A stretch of 64,000 nt of DNA. It comes from Shewanella saliphila (GTDB lineage Bacteria > Pseudomonadota > Gammaproteobacteria > Enterobacterales > Shewanellaceae). The notes under the pieces are model-generated. The model worked only from the letters and a program-made list of their open reading frames with translations. It had not been told where the DNA came from and did not search any database. Below are positions 40,042 through 50,481 of the stretch, piece by piece (position 1 is the stretch's first letter; every line of letters begins with the position of its first letter). The DNA lies in the NCBI RefSeq assembly GCF_014648295.1, contig NZ_BMQV01000001.1, positions 248,001 to 312,000 of the forward strand. The letters are read 5' to 3'. The position numbers were made by a program, and so were the translations under genes.

Positions 40042-41388
40042 TCAGCTCTTTACAGGTTTGATGAGTAATAACTCTGTTTGTCTGCCATTGAGATACCACA
40101 CACCCGATTGATCAAAAATGGCATCCTCTTCCAGCATAATCCTGATGTCTTTATTCCATGCGTCGATAAAAATAGCGTTGTTTAACTCAATAGCATAAGC
40201 CGTATTTAGGTGTAATGGATAATCACCATCACCAGGTACGCCCTCTTGCGAGTCCCACATCCCCAGTGTGGTGCCAGCACCATGGCCATGATAGCCCAGT
40301 GGATGTGTGTATATTGTTGGGGTTAATCCTTGTGAAATGGCTAGATGACGAGAGCGTGCTAATACCTGGTTACCAGTTAACCCTTGAGCGAATTGCCCAG
40401 TAAATACATCTTGGAGTTGATTGCCAGACAACAACGCCTTTTGCAAATACTGTGGCGCTTCAGTCTCACCCGGTTTTAATACATAAGCATGTTGTTGGGT
40501 ATCGGTATTTAAGCGTAAATAGCTTATCCCAAAATCTACATGCAATAAATCGCCAGGTAAAATGACTTGTGTTTCATCGCCATGGCTTAAGTCTGATCCG
40601 TGCTCGAGATTAACATCTCCTCCTCGCTGAATTGAAACGGTTGGGTGAAACCAAGTTTGTAGCTTAAGTTCAACAACACGTTCTCTTAGCCACCACACTA
40701 CATCGTCAGTGGTTGTTTGCTCGGGCGTTATCACTTTGTTTGAAAAGGCTTCGGCAATGATAGAGTGCGCCAATTTTACAATATCTTTGTAAACTGCAAT
40801 TTCTTCTGGAATACGTTGCTCTAACCAGCCAATGGCAACCGGTTCTGCCGAAACAATTTTGCTTTTATATTTTTTAGGTAAATGCGCTAACAGGTTATCT
40901 TTGTCTGTGGCAACGAGTCCGTCTGCATGTGCCCAGTGTTCAGATTGATTAATACCAATACTATTAGGTTGATAGCGTTCAATTAATGCATTAAGCGCTA
41001 ACCATTGATTAGGCTGTGTTGTTTTATCCCATGCTTTTTCAAAAGCATGACCAACGTTATAAGGGGCAATGGCATGAGCACCTATTGTGCCGTCATTTTT
41101 ACGAGCAAACACCAATATTGTTGTACGGCGTGCAGATATCCATGTTGCGGGTAATAGTGTTTTAATGACGGGGTCTTCATTGTATTCACGGCTAATGATG
41201 ACCCACATATCTAACTTATGTTCATTCATTAGCTTGGGCAATAATTGATCAACCCGTTTAGCTAAAATATCGTCGATAAATGCAGCCCTGTCTCGCATGG
41301 GCAAAACCTCAACGGCATTGGCTGAAAATGAAGTAACACAGAGAACTATGATTAAAAAGGGTAAATTGACCCAATTAGCAACTCGCAC
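40042..41388 (-). CDS. Exported M24-family metallopeptidase (Xaa-Pro aminopeptidase-like)
   Basis: A 448-residue creatinase/aminopeptidase-fold protein with a signal peptide (residues 1-25, ending SANA). Pita-bread fold motifs include the metal ligands LLHVDFGISYLRLNTDTQ (the first Asp in HVDFG, the second in LNTD), THPLGYHGHGAGTTLGMWD (His) and the C-terminal Glu pairs (NAYAIELNNAI, MLEEDAIF). GTG start with AAGGAG six bases upstream. Probably a periplasmic or membrane-associated peptidase. Metal ligands look preserved, but exact residues should be confirmed by alignment. Confidence 0.82.
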   Translation of the reverse strand: MRVANWVNLPFLIIVLCVTSFSANAVEVLPMRDRAAFIDDILAKRVDQLLPKLMNEHKLDMWVIISREYNEDPVIKTLLPATWISARRTTILVFARKNDGTIGAHAIAPYNVGHAFEKAWDKTTQPNQWLALNALIERYQPNSIGINQSEHWAHADGLVATDKDNLLAHLPKKYKSKIVSAEPVAIGWLEQRIPEEIAVYKDIVKLAHSIIAEAFSNKVITPEQTTTDDVVWWLRERVVELKLQTWFHPTVSIQRGGDVNLEHGSDLSHGDETQVILPGDLLHVDFGISYLRLNTDTQQHAYVLKPGETEAPQYLQKALLSGNQLQDVFTGQFAQGLTGNQVLARSRHLAISQGLTPTIYTHPLGYHGHGAGTTLGMWDSQEGVPGDGDYPLHLNTAYAIELNNAIFIDAWNKDIRIMLEEDAIFDQSGVWYLNGRQTELLLIKPVKS

Positions 41389-41415
41389 TATTAACTCCTT
41401 TTATTCGTGTTTGGT

Positions 41416-41985
41416 TTATATTTCACAGTATTCAGATTTTAATAAGCCAAAACACGTTAAATCATGAAATTGACCTGTCCAAAAACCACTTTGCCGTCTA
41501 ATACCCTCTTCACAAAAGCCAAGCTTTTTAAGGACGGCTTCAGACGCTTTATTTCCTAGCACGGTATCGGCCTGAATACGGTTAATTGCCCCGCAACTTA
41601 ACACACCTTCAAAAGCCGCTTTTATGATTAATTGAATAGCCTCTGTGGTATAACTTTGCCCCCAGTAGCGATGGTTTAAATCATAGCCTATTACTGCCGT
41701 TTTCATTTTTTCAGACCAGCTATTAAACCCGCATGTACCTATTAGCTCGCCGGTTTCTTTTAGGCGTATCGCCCAACGGATCCCAACAGCCTGTTCAAAC
41801 CGAGTATTAAAAAAAGCGATGATTTCATCTGCCTGTGAAATATGCTCAAAAGCGTCTAAATCATAATATTTAACCACATTGGAATTCGAAAACAGCCCAA
41901 AAATCGCTTGCCTATCAGCTTCATTAATCGCGTTTAACGTTAACCGTTGTGAACTTAGAACAGGAAAAATAATACCATCCTCCAT
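41416..41985 (-). CDS. GNAT N-acetyltransferase, RimJ/RimL type
   Basis: A 189-residue acetyltransferase (Acetyltransf_3). It shows SSQRLTLNAINEADRQAIFGLFSN, then GIRWAIRLKETGELIGTCGFNSW, the acetyl-CoA binding strand-helix AVIGYDLNHRYWGQSYTTEAIQLIIKAAFE and NKASEAVLKKLGFCEEG. The start at ATG 41985 has GAGG ten bases upstream; 18 further in-frame codons upstream lack family similarity. Target (protein N-terminus, antibiotic or small amine) unknown. Confidence 0.87.
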   Translation of the reverse strand: MEDGIIFPVLSSQRLTLNAINEADRQAIFGLFSNSNVVKYYDLDAFEHISQADEIIAFFNTRFEQAVGIRWAIRLKETGELIGTCGFNSWSEKMKTAVIGYDLNHRYWGQSYTTEAIQLIIKAAFEGVLSCGAINRIQADTVLGNKASEAVLKKLGFCEEGIRRQSGFWTGQFHDLTCFGLLKSEYCEI

Positions 41986-42637
41986 TAAACAAGGCCTCAA
42001 ATAACAACGATTGCCCTCGGTTATAATAAAAACAAGCACTTTTAATGACTTATCATAGTCCTACAGTTTTGCTACATGCGTGGCTAATCTATCGAACGAC
42101 CAAACAAATTTAAAGCCGACCCTTTAAGTTATTGATTAATATCATCCTACATTTACTATCTTATTGATGTAAAGCTGTTTTATTTAACTCTACGAACCAA
42201 TAAAAGCGAGCTTGCGCGTGAAAGTAGACCTAATATTCGGCAAAAAATAAAAAGACATTAATATCATAACGTTACAATTTTTGCGATTTATTATTCGCAC
42301 GGGTTTAGTTTACTTATTAGCCTATTCAACGAAAAAATGCGTCACAAATCATGACAACTGTTTTTATACACAGAACATAAAGGTGGGAGGTCTGGCTGAC
42401 ACTGGATATTTATCCGACATTTGTAAGCCCGCTACAGATGAAGTGTAAAGTTGCACTATCCCCCATCGTAAATTATGCATTTTTCGTCTGGGAACGCAGA
42501 GAGTTTCCAAATAACGCAAGCATTTTACCCTGTACTCTGAACGTTAATGGCCTGTGGTCATAGCTTAAACAAACAATCGGACAAAAAATGGTCAAGCACA
42601 CTGATTTAAAAGGAAAAAGCAACGCTGCTCTTAAAGC
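41986..42637. other. Long intergenic region without a recognised gene
   Basis: About 650 bases, the longest uncoded stretch in the window, between two minus-strand genes. No ORF of convincing length, no clear hairpin with a T-run, and no repeat noticed. It should contain the promoter of the acetyltransferase gene. A small RNA cannot be excluded by eye. Confidence 0.45.
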
Positions 42638-43057
42638 TTACAGACTAAACTGATTCACTTTATTCAGCAGGCGCATAAACTCATCTTGCTCAGCTTCGGT
42701 AAGTACTGCTAAAAAGCGTTCATTGACCCACTCGGCTTCGTGCACTAAATCTTGCTCTAATGCTTTACCATTGTCGGTTAAAAATATTTGAAAAGCACGG
42801 CGATTGTCGGCTTCTTGATGACGGGTGATAAATCCCTGCACTTGTAGGTTATCGAGCAGGCGAGTCATAGTGTAATTGGCGACGTCACAACGTTTTGATA
42901 GCTCGGTTTGGCTTAAGCCCTCTTCTTGCCATAAAGCAAATAACACTGGCCAAAGTTTGCTGTCTAACTCATAACGCTTTAAGCGCGTGTCGAGTTCTTG
43001 CTGTAAGGCAATATTAAGATGAGAAATCAGGTAACTTAAACTTTCAAATCGTTTCAA
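42638..43057 (-). CDS. MarR-family transcriptional regulator
   Basis: A 139-residue winged-helix regulator. LWQEEGLSQTELSKRCDVANYTMTRLLDNLQVQGFITRHQEADNRRAFQIFLTDNGKAL (about residues 43-102) has the recognition helix and the DNRR wing typical of MarR. Start is TTG with a perfect TAGGAGG six bases upstream, which decides it against downstream starts. Regulated genes are not evident; no divergent gene is nearby. Confidence 0.9.
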   Translation of the reverse strand: MKRFESLSYLISHLNIALQQELDTRLKRYELDSKLWPVLFALWQEEGLSQTELSKRCDVANYTMTRLLDNLQVQGFITRHQEADNRRAFQIFLTDNGKALEQDLVHEAEWVNERFLAVLTEAEQDEFMRLLNKVNQFSL

Positions 43058-43352
43058 ATGATACCTCCTACATCGTCATTGGCATATCCAGTTTGCATCA
43101 CTATGCTCAGCAACTAAACTCGCGCGAACAAATTAAGATTACCATGTCTATACGTTAAGAGAAGCTCTTTAGCCTTAGTTTGAATGAATATATAGCTTAA
43201 AAAAGTTTAACCGCTTGTATTTATGACTATAAATATCAAGGTGAGTCATTGTATTGCTCACAAGGCGCATTGATGCGCCATAAGCTAGTGATTGCAATTC
43301 CGAGTATGCCGTTTACAAGCCAAAAAATGTTGGGAAGCTGAATAGCCTCACG

Positions 43353-43790
43353 TTAATCAAACGAAATGTATTCATTAATGTATCGGTAATAACAAGCTCG
43401 ATTAAGCTTACCAGTTAATCCCCTTATTAATGGGACATAAATACCATCATCTGTCACGGTAATATCTGCAATATTCACCGGTGGAAGTTGTGTGCCAATA
43501 CTACTGGAAAAGATTAATTGAGTCGGCTCTGTCTTGTGTTGATAATCAACCATTATTAATGGGTGTTGCTCTACGCTAACTTTGACTTTTTCAACTGGGG
43601 TAATTAACAAATATTCATTGTCGATGCAGTGCAAAATACTGCTGAACAATGCAGCAAACTTAGCTGGCAACGGGCTGTTGAGATACAGCCAATCACCATT
43701 TGCTTGGATATGAAACAACACATCATCACTGCACAACGCTACCCCATCAGGATGAGTAAATGCGTTTAATGCCGTTGTTTCATCTGCCAT
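43353..43790 (-). CDS. DUF1285 domain protein
   Basis: A 145-residue protein of the DUF1285 family: VLFHIQANGDWLYLNSPLPAKFAALFSSIL, then EYLLITPVEKVKVSVEQHPLIMVDYQH, the LVTPVEK-like core being characteristic. Start ATG 43790 has AAGG eight bases upstream; the open frame continues into ydiJ. It begins ten bases after the ydiJ stop, so the two are probably one transcript. Function unknown. Confidence 0.82.
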   Translation of the reverse strand: MADETTALNAFTHPDGVALCSDDVLFHIQANGDWLYLNSPLPAKFAALFSSILHCIDNEYLLITPVEKVKVSVEQHPLIMVDYQHKTEPTQLIFSSSIGTQLPPVNIADITVTDDGIYVPLIRGLTGKLNRACYYRYINEYISFD

Positions 43791-43800
43791 GTTATTAACC

Positions 43801-46800
43801 TTATGAGTTGAGTAATTTAAGCAAAGCTTCAATTGGATGTTGAGGTTTAAAGCCTGCAAAGCGTTTAACCTGGCTTCGACAAGAATATCCTGACACTAAC
43901 ACTTGGCTGTTTTCAGCAATATCGACAATTCCAGATTGCCATGACATATCAAATAGCTGCTTTGAGCGTTCAAGATTTTCAAGCTCATGGCCATAGGTAC
44001 CCGCCATACCACAACAGCCTAAGTTCACGCTATTAAGCTTAGCGCCAAAGTGACTAAAGATGGCTTTCCACTCATTGGCAGTATTAGGTTTTGCCGTCGA
44101 TTCAGTACAGTGACTAAACCAAGTGTATTGTGGTGCGTCGATGGCTACTGGCTCTGCCTCAGCACGATTGGCTATGACAGAACTAAGCCACTCATTAGCA
44201 AGCTTAACTTCAAATGGGCCACGACGTTGTCCTAGTGCCTCTTTATATTCATCGCGATAACACAATACCAACGCAGGGTCGAGGCCAACCATTGGCATGC
44301 CAAGCGCGTGAACACGGTTTAAAAAGTCGGCGCTGTCTTGGGCTGTTTTGGCAAACTTGTCTAAAAAGCCTTTTATGTGTGTTGGTTTACCATTCGGTTT
44401 AAAAGGCAATAATACCGGCTTTAAACCCAATTTTTCAATTAGTTGAACAAAACGATAAACCAAGCCTGCATCATAAAAGCTATTGAATGGGTCTTGCACT
44501 ACCAGTACATACTGACTGCGGTCTGCTTCTGGGATCGCGCACAAAGCGTCTAAATCATAACCCCGGCTCACATGGCCATCTAAGCGTTGCTTGAGAGTAG
44601 GAACTGACAACTTAGGCGCATCAACATAACCAATGGTCTTTTTAATCACCCATTGGCTCAATGGGTTTTGCGATGCAAAATTTGTCAGTTTAGGGATTGA
44701 TGCCATTAACGGTAATGAATCTTCAATACCAGCCACTAGGTAGTCTTTTGCTGGACGTAAGTAACGTTTGTAATAAATATTAAAGAACTGCGCTCTAAAT
44801 TTAGGCACATCGACCTTAACCGGGCACTGCCCTGTACAGGCTTTACAGGCCAGGCAGCCTTTGAGTGATTCCATCACTTCATGAGAATAATCGTAATCAC
44901 GTTGGTTATTAATGGTATTTTGGGTGCGCTGCATCCAACCTAAAGATTTAGACTTTGCAAGCTCTTCAACATCAACACCTTCAGTTTCAAGTAAACGCAA
45001 CCATTCACGCATTAGGCCTGCACGGCCTTTAGGTGATTGCACTCTATCGCCTGTGACTTTGAATGACGGACACATCGGAGAGTAACTGCTGTAGTTAAAA
45101 CACAAGCCATTACCATTACAGTTCATCACATCAGGAAATGCATCTCGCGTTTGCACCGGGATTTGTCTGTCGAAACCGCCACGCTTGGCACTGTCGACAT
45201 TAAACATTAATGGACCCGACTGTGGCGGCGCTACTAACTTACCCGGATTTAAACGATTATCAGGGTCAAACCAGCCTTTAATTTGTTCAAGTACGCCGTA
45301 AAGTTCATCACCAAATACGTCTGGGCCATATTCGCCGCGGACACCTTTACCGTGTTCGCCCCACATTAAACCGCCATATTTAAGGGTCAATGCTGCAACT
45401 TGATCAGAAATGACTTTAAGCAGTTTCTCATCAGCTTGATCGCACATATCGAGCGCGGGGCGCACATGCAACACACCGGCATCAACATGACCAAACATGC
45501 CATATTGCAAATTATGGCCATCTAATAATGCGCGAAACTCCATAATAAAGTCAGCAAGATTTTCTGGCGGTACTGCGGTATCTTCAGCAAATGCTAGGGG
45601 TTTTCGGCTACCTTTGGTGGCACCAAGTAAGCCCACAGCTTTTTTACGCATGGCATAAATATTATTAATGCTGTTTCGGTCGCCAGTGATTTGAAAGCCG
45701 ACTAAACCATATTGTTGTTGGTTAAGCTGCTCTGTTAACATCGTCTCTAAACTGGCTACTTTGGCTTTAACATCATTGTCGTCACCGGCAAATTCGACCA
45801 TGTTAAGGCCTTCGATCACCTTATTGGGGACTGATTTAATTTCATCGGCGACTGAATGCCAAATAATATCTTCGCGCGCAAGGTTTAATACTTTTGAGTC
45901 AACGGTTTCAACCACAGTAGCCTGAGCGTTTACCAGCGATGGTGCGTGGCGTAATGCTGATTCAAAAGAGTCATATTTGATATTGACCATCATCCGAGTC
46001 GTCGGCAATGGAGTTAGATTTAGTTTAACTTCGGTAATGACCGCCAGTGTGCCTTCTGAACCCGTTAAAATGCGTGATAAATCAAACTGAGTCAGATCGT
46101 TATTCCACACATGTTTTAAATCATAACCGGTTAAGAATCGGTTTAATTTGGGAAAGCGCTCAATAATGGTGTCGCGCTTTTGCTGACATACTGCTGCAAT
46201 TTGGCTGGCAATAGTATTGGCCAGTGTGTTGTCACCATGAGGCTGATTATCAATAGCTTCAGCAGCAAGAGGTTGTGTGTTTAATACGCTGCCGTCAACA
46301 AGTACGCTGGTCACACCTAATACATGATCTGAGGTTTTACCGTAAACCAGTGAACCAGCTCCCGATGCATCAGTATTCACCATACCGCCAATTGTGGCTC
46401 GATTAGACGTGGATAAATCAGGACTAAAAAACAGTCCATGAGGGCGTAATGCATCATTTAATGCGTCTTTAATAACACCCGCTTGTACCCTCGCCCAGCC
46501 CTGCTTGACGTTAATTTCGAGTACCTGGTTAAGGTGGCGAGACACATCTAATATCAACCCATGGGTTAATGATTGACCATTGGTACCGGTACCACCACCA
46601 CGCGCACTAAAGGTAACAGCTTTATATTTTGGCTGTGATGCCAGTGCCAGAGCAAGTTCGACATCTTGTTGATGTAAAGGATAAATTACTGCTTGAGGTA
46701 AAAATTGGTATACCGAATTATCGGTCGCTTGAATAAGCCGAGCACTGTATCGTTTGTCTATTTCACCTTCAAATTCACTTTGCTCAAGTGCGTCAAGGTA

Positions 46801-46866
46801 ATCTAGATAGATAGGTTCTAATGTTTGTTTATGTGATAGTAAAGGTAACATAGAGGACTTATTCAT
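43801..46866 (-). CDS. ydiJ: FAD/Fe-S D-2-hydroxyacid dehydrogenase YdiJ
   Basis: A 1021-residue fused flavin/iron-sulfur oxidoreductase. Residues 50-280 are a FAD_binding_4 domain (SARGGGTGTNGQSLTHG, NRATIGGMVNTDASGAGS), followed by FAD_oxidase_C (GHVDAGVLHVRPALD, MWGEHGKGVRGEYGPD). A 4Fe-4S region holds CNGNGLCFNYSSYSPMCPS and CLACKACTGQCPVKVDVP. The C-terminal CCG domain includes GCCGMAGTYGHE. Family members oxidise D-2-hydroxyacids (D-2-hydroxyglutarate has been proposed for YdiJ) and pass electrons to quinone or an electron carrier. No ribosome-binding site is obvious before the ATG. Confidence 0.9.
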   Translation of the reverse strand: MNKSSMLPLLSHKQTLEPIYLDYLDALEQSEFEGEIDKRYSARLIQATDNSVYQFLPQAVIYPLHQQDVELALALASQPKYKAVTFSARGGGTGTNGQSLTHGLILDVSRHLNQVLEINVKQGWARVQAGVIKDALNDALRPHGLFFSPDLSTSNRATIGGMVNTDASGAGSLVYGKTSDHVLGVTSVLVDGSVLNTQPLAAEAIDNQPHGDNTLANTIASQIAAVCQQKRDTIIERFPKLNRFLTGYDLKHVWNNDLTQFDLSRILTGSEGTLAVITEVKLNLTPLPTTRMMVNIKYDSFESALRHAPSLVNAQATVVETVDSKVLNLAREDIIWHSVADEIKSVPNKVIEGLNMVEFAGDDNDVKAKVASLETMLTEQLNQQQYGLVGFQITGDRNSINNIYAMRKKAVGLLGATKGSRKPLAFAEDTAVPPENLADFIMEFRALLDGHNLQYGMFGHVDAGVLHVRPALDMCDQADEKLLKVISDQVAALTLKYGGLMWGEHGKGVRGEYGPDVFGDELYGVLEQIKGWFDPDNRLNPGKLVAPPQSGPLMFNVDSAKRGGFDRQIPVQTRDAFPDVMNCNGNGLCFNYSSYSPMCPSFKVTGDRVQSPKGRAGLMREWLRLLETEGVDVEELAKSKSLGWMQRTQNTINNQRDYDYSHEVMESLKGCLACKACTGQCPVKVDVPKFRAQFFNIYYKRYLRPAKDYLVAGIEDSLPLMASIPKLTNFASQNPLSQWVIKKTIGYVDAPKLSVPTLKQRLDGHVSRGYDLDALCAIPEADRSQYVLVVQDPFNSFYDAGLVYRFVQLIEKLGLKPVLLPFKPNGKPTHIKGFLDKFAKTAQDSADFLNRVHALGMPMVGLDPALVLCYRDEYKEALGQRRGPFEVKLANEWLSSVIANRAEAEPVAIDAPQYTWFSHCTESTAKPNTANEWKAIFSHFGAKLNSVNLGCCGMAGTYGHELENLERSKQLFDMSWQSGIVDIAENSQVLVSGYSCRSQVKRFAGFKPQHPIEALLKLLNS

Positions 46867-46895
46867 TATGGGTATATTGTTGCCATTATAAACAA

Positions 46896-46923
46896 AAAAA
46901 AGCCGCTAAAAAGCGGCTTTTGT
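46896..46923. terminator. Terminator hairpin downstream of ppsA (distal)
   Basis: AAAAGCCGCT-AAA-AAGCGGCTTTT, between ppsA and ydiJ. With the next hairpin it forms a double terminator for ppsA on the minus strand. Confidence 0.8.
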
Positions 46924-46934
46924 TGCAACATGAT

Positions 46935-46961
46935 AAAAATGCAGGTTGGACTGCATTTTTA
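46935..46961. terminator. ppsA terminator (proximal)
   Basis: AAAAATGCAG-GTTGGA-CTGCATTTTT, symmetric, placed directly after the ppsA stop on the minus strand. Confidence 0.8.
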
Positions 46962-46968
46962 ACACTAT

Positions 46969-49338
46969 TTATCCATGAGCTTCGGCTAAATATAACCAAG
47001 TATCGATAACAGTGTCAGGGTTTAAAGACACAGTGTCGATGCCTTGCTCAACTAACCAAGCTGCAAAGTCTGAATGGTCTGAAGGACCTTGACCACAAAT
47101 GCCGACATAAGCACCTTTGGCTTTCGCCGCTTTAATGGCCATAGACAGTAATACTTTAACCGCGTCATCACGCTCGTCGAACAAGTGGCTGATAATGCCA
47201 GAGTCACGGTCAAGACCAAGTGTTAACTGAGTCAAATCGTTTGAACCGATAGAGAAACCATCAAAATGCTCAAGGAATTGGTCAGCTAATAAGGCGTTAG
47301 ATGGCAGCTCACACATCATGATAACGCGTAAACCATCTTTACCACGCTCTAAGCCTTGCTCTTTCAGTAATTCGATAACCTGTGATGCTTCTTTAACAGT
47401 ACGAACAAATGGGATCATCACTTCAACGTTGGTTAAGCCCATTTGGTTACGAACACGTTTAATGGCTTCACATTCAAGCGCGAAACAATCACGGAATGAT
47501 TCAGAAATATAACGGCTAGCACCACGGAAGCCCAACATTGGGTTTTCTTCTTCAGGCTCATAACGCTCACCACCGACTAAGTTTGCGTATTCGTTAGACT
47601 TAAAGTCTGACATACGTACGATGACTTTTTTCGGGTAGAAAGCAGATGCAATTGAAGCAATACCTTCAACTAGGCGAGCAACATAGTATTCAACTGGCGA
47701 GTCGTAACCGGCAATCATGTCATTGATTTCAGATTGTAGCTCAGCGGTTTGGTCGTTGAATTCAAGCAACGCTTTAGGGTGAATACCGATCATGCGGTTA
47801 ATGATGAACTCTAAACGTGCTAGACCAACACCTTCGTTTGGTAAACGAGCAAAGTCGAATGCACGATCAGGGTTACCCACGTTCATCATGATTTTCATTG
47901 GTAATGATGGCAATGTATCAACGCGGTTTGTCACCACTTCAAACTGTTGCTCACCAGAATAAATCAAACCAGTGTCACCTTCAGCACAAGATACGGTCAC
48001 TAAGTCACCACTCTTAATACGGTCAGTCACGTCACCACAACCCACAACAGCTGGTACACCGAGTTCACGTGCGATAATCGCAGCATGACAAGTACGGCCA
48101 CCACGGTTAGTCACAATGGCGCTAGCGCGCTTCATGATAGGTTCCCAATCAGGGTCTGTCATGTCTGTCACTAATACATCACCAGGTTGAATTTGGTCCA
48201 TGTCTTCAATTGAAGCTAAAACTTTAGCCACACCTGAACCAATTTTATGACCAATAGCACGACCTTCTGAAATCACATCGCCTTTGGTTTTTAAATGGTA
48301 ACGTTCAATTAATTGCACATCTTCACGGCTACGAACTGTTTCAGGGCGCGCTTGAACGATATACAACTTACCGTCGTTACCGTCTTTTGCCCATTCGATG
48401 TCCATCGCACGGCCATAATGTTGCTCAATGATCATGGCTTGTTTAGCCAGTTCCATTACCTCAGCATCATTAATAGAGAATTCGCGACGTTGCTCTGCGG
48501 CAACATCTTCAATTTTGACTTGCTTACCATGTGAAGCATCATCTGAATAAACCATTTGAATCAGTTTACTGCCAATGTTACGACGCACAACAGCTTGATG
48601 TCCTTGCGATAAAATTGGTTTGTGCACATAGAATTCGTCAGGGTTAACCGCACCTTGTACTACCATTTCACCTAAACCAAATGATGAAGTGATAAAGACA
48701 ACGTCGTTGTTACCTGATTCAGTGTCCATGGTAAACATCACCCCAGAAGCCGCTTTGTCTGATCGCACCATACGTTGCACGCCAGCAGATAAAGCCACAC
48801 CTTGATGTTCATAACCTTGGTGAACACGATAAGAAATTGCACGGTCGTTAAAGAGTGACGCGTATACATGCTTAATTGCTAGCATGACGGCTTCGAACCC
48901 TTTTACGTTTAAGAATGTTTCTTGTTGACCCGCAAATGATGCATCCGGCATGTCTTCTGCAGTTGCTGAAGAACGCACGGCAAATGAAGCGTCTTGCGTT
49001 TCACTTGATAATTGCTCATAAGCTTCACGAATAGCATTTTCTAATGCAGGCTGGAATGGAGTCTCAATGACCCATTGTCTGATCTGTGCACCGACTTTCG
49101 CCAGTTCATTGACATCATCAACGTCCAATGTAGCCAGAATGTCAAAAATCTTCTGGTTAACTCCACTTTGTTCAAGGAATTCATTGAACGCATGAGAGGT
49201 CGTAGCAAAACCACCAGGAACTTGAACTCCTGCATTAGCTAGATTGCTGATCATCTCTCCAAGGGATGCGTTTTTACCGCCAACCTTGTTTACATCACCC
49301 ATGCCTAATTCTTGATACCAGAGTACGTATTGCTGCAC
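46969..49338 (-). CDS. ppsA: Phosphoenolpyruvate synthase
   Basis: Converts pyruvate and ATP to PEP, AMP and phosphate for gluconeogenesis. The 789-residue protein has the N-terminal ATP-grasp domain ([37 protein letters not shown]), the phosphohistidine domain ([21 protein letters not shown]) and the C-terminal PEP/pyruvate TIM barrel ([41 protein letters not shown]). Start at GTG 49338 ([12 protein letters not shown]...), with GGAG eight bases upstream; 19 extra in-frame codons upstream are not family-like. Divergent from its regulator ppsR, and a HexR-like site lies between them. Confidence 0.97.
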   Translation of the reverse strand: MQQYVLWYQELGMGDVNKVGGKNASLGEMISNLANAGVQVPGGFATTSHAFNEFLEQSGVNQKIFDILATLDVDDVNELAKVGAQIRQWVIETPFQPALENAIREAYEQLSSETQDASFAVRSSATAEDMPDASFAGQQETFLNVKGFEAVMLAIKHVYASLFNDRAISYRVHQGYEHQGVALSAGVQRMVRSDKAASGVMFTMDTESGNNDVVFITSSFGLGEMVVQGAVNPDEFYVHKPILSQGHQAVVRRNIGSKLIQMVYSDDASHGKQVKIEDVAAEQRREFSINDAEVMELAKQAMIIEQHYGRAMDIEWAKDGNDGKLYIVQARPETVRSREDVQLIERYHLKTKGDVISEGRAIGHKIGSGVAKVLASIEDMDQIQPGDVLVTDMTDPDWEPIMKRASAIVTNRGGRTCHAAIIARELGVPAVVGCGDVTDRIKSGDLVTVSCAEGDTGLIYSGEQQFEVVTNRVDTLPSLPMKIMMNVGNPDRAFDFARLPNEGVGLARLEFIINRMIGIHPKALLEFNDQTAELQSEINDMIAGYDSPVEYYVARLVEGIASIASAFYPKKVIVRMSDFKSNEYANLVGGERYEPEEENPMLGFRGASRYISESFRDCFALECEAIKRVRNQMGLTNVEVMIPFVRTVKEASQVIELLKEQGLERGKDGLRVIMMCELPSNALLADQFLEHFDGFSIGSNDLTQLTLGLDRDSGIISHLFDERDDAVKVLLSMAIKAAKAKGAYVGICGQGPSDHSDFAAWLVEQGIDTVSLNPDTVIDTWLYLAEAHG

Positions 49339-49436
49339 AGTTTTATCTCCGCAAGTTTTTATTTCAGTGGCCACTTCACACGAGGGCAATAGCATCTTAC
49401 ACTCCCATACAACACGCGTAAATCTATAATTTTATT

Positions 49437-49451
49437 TGTAATTTTATTACT
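49437..49451. promoter_or_regulatory. HexR-like operator between ppsA and ppsR
   Basis: TGTAATTTTATTACT matches the HexR palindrome TGTAATWWWATTACA at 14 of 15 positions. HexR controls central carbon genes in Shewanella, and ppsA is a known target. The site ends 13 bases before the ppsR start and is about 100 bases upstream of the ppsA start. Confidence 0.75.
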
Positions 49452-49464
49452 ACAAGAGGTCATA

Positions 49465-50277
49465 ATGACGCCAAAAGTATTTTATATCTCAGATGGGACC
49501 GCGATCACAGCAGAGGTTTTTGGGCATGCGGTACTTTCACAGTTTCCCATTGAATTTGAAGCACTTACAATTCCGTTCGTTGAAACGGTTCAACGTGCAC
49601 AAAAAGTTAAACAACAAATAAATGATTGTTTTATTACAACAGGCGAAAGACCACTTGTGTTCCATTCGATCATTAATCCTGAGATCCGCAATGTGATTTT
49701 TTCGAGTGAATGTGTCGATTACGACTTTTTGAACACCTTTGTTGCGCCACTCGAACAACACTTAGGGGTGCAAGCAAAGCCGATTTTGCATCGTACTCAT
49801 GGTAAAAGTAATCACAGTTATGACACCCGTATCGACGCCATTAACTATGCGATGGAAAATGATGATGGCCAAACCATGAAACACATGGATAAAGCCGACA
49901 TTATTTTATTAGGCGTGTCTCGCTGTGGCAAAACGCCGTCGAGTTTATACCTATCAATGCAATTTGGTATTAAGGCTGCAAACTACCCTTTTACTGAGGA
50001 TGACATGGATCATCTAAAGTTACCGGAGTCGCTTAAACGCAATAAATCGAAATTATTTGGCCTAACAATTGACCCACATCGACTGCATGAAATTAGACAA
50101 AGCCGCATGGAAAACAGCCGTTACTCGTCATTAAGACAATGCCGTCTTGAGGTCAAAGAAGTGGAAATGTTGTTTAAAAAAGAGCGTATTCCCTTTGTGA
50201 ATACCACCAATCATTCGGTTGAAGAAATTGCCACAAAAATCCTCGACATTACCGGTTTAGATCGTCATATGTTCTAA
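49465..50277 (+). CDS. ppsR: PEP synthetase regulatory protein (kinase/pyrophosphorylase)
   Basis: Bifunctional DUF299 enzyme: ADP-dependent threonine kinase that inactivates PEP synthase and phosphate-dependent phosphorylase that reactivates it. The 270-residue length is normal. The P-loop is [17 protein letters not shown] (about residues 150-166); [22 protein letters not shown] is the N-terminal signature and [18 protein letters not shown] lies in the C-terminal part. AGAGG ribosome-binding site. Divergent from its target ppsA. Confidence 0.96.
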   Translation: MTPKVFYISDGTAITAEVFGHAVLSQFPIEFEALTIPFVETVQRAQKVKQQINDCFITTGERPLVFHSIINPEIRNVIFSSECVDYDFLNTFVAPLEQHLGVQAKPILHRTHGKSNHSYDTRIDAINYAMENDDGQTMKHMDKADIILLGVSRCGKTPSSLYLSMQFGIKAANYPFTEDDMDHLKLPESLKRNKSKLFGLTIDPHRLHEIRQSRMENSRYSSLRQCRLEVKEVEMLFKKERIPFVNTTNHSVEEIATKILDITGLDRHMF

Positions 50278-50481
50278 AAAATAAACAATTAGACCCCACT
50301 TAATTAGGTCATTTAATCATCAAAGACGAACTTAACCTTGGTTGATTCGTCTTGAACGCTTAGGGCAATCTGTTTTTTAACGGGGAGAATCCTAGGTGAA
50401 GCCTCGCATCTTTAACTTCTTTGGGTATATAATCCGAGGCATTATGATGCTGATGCATCTCACGATTTTTCGGTAATACGC

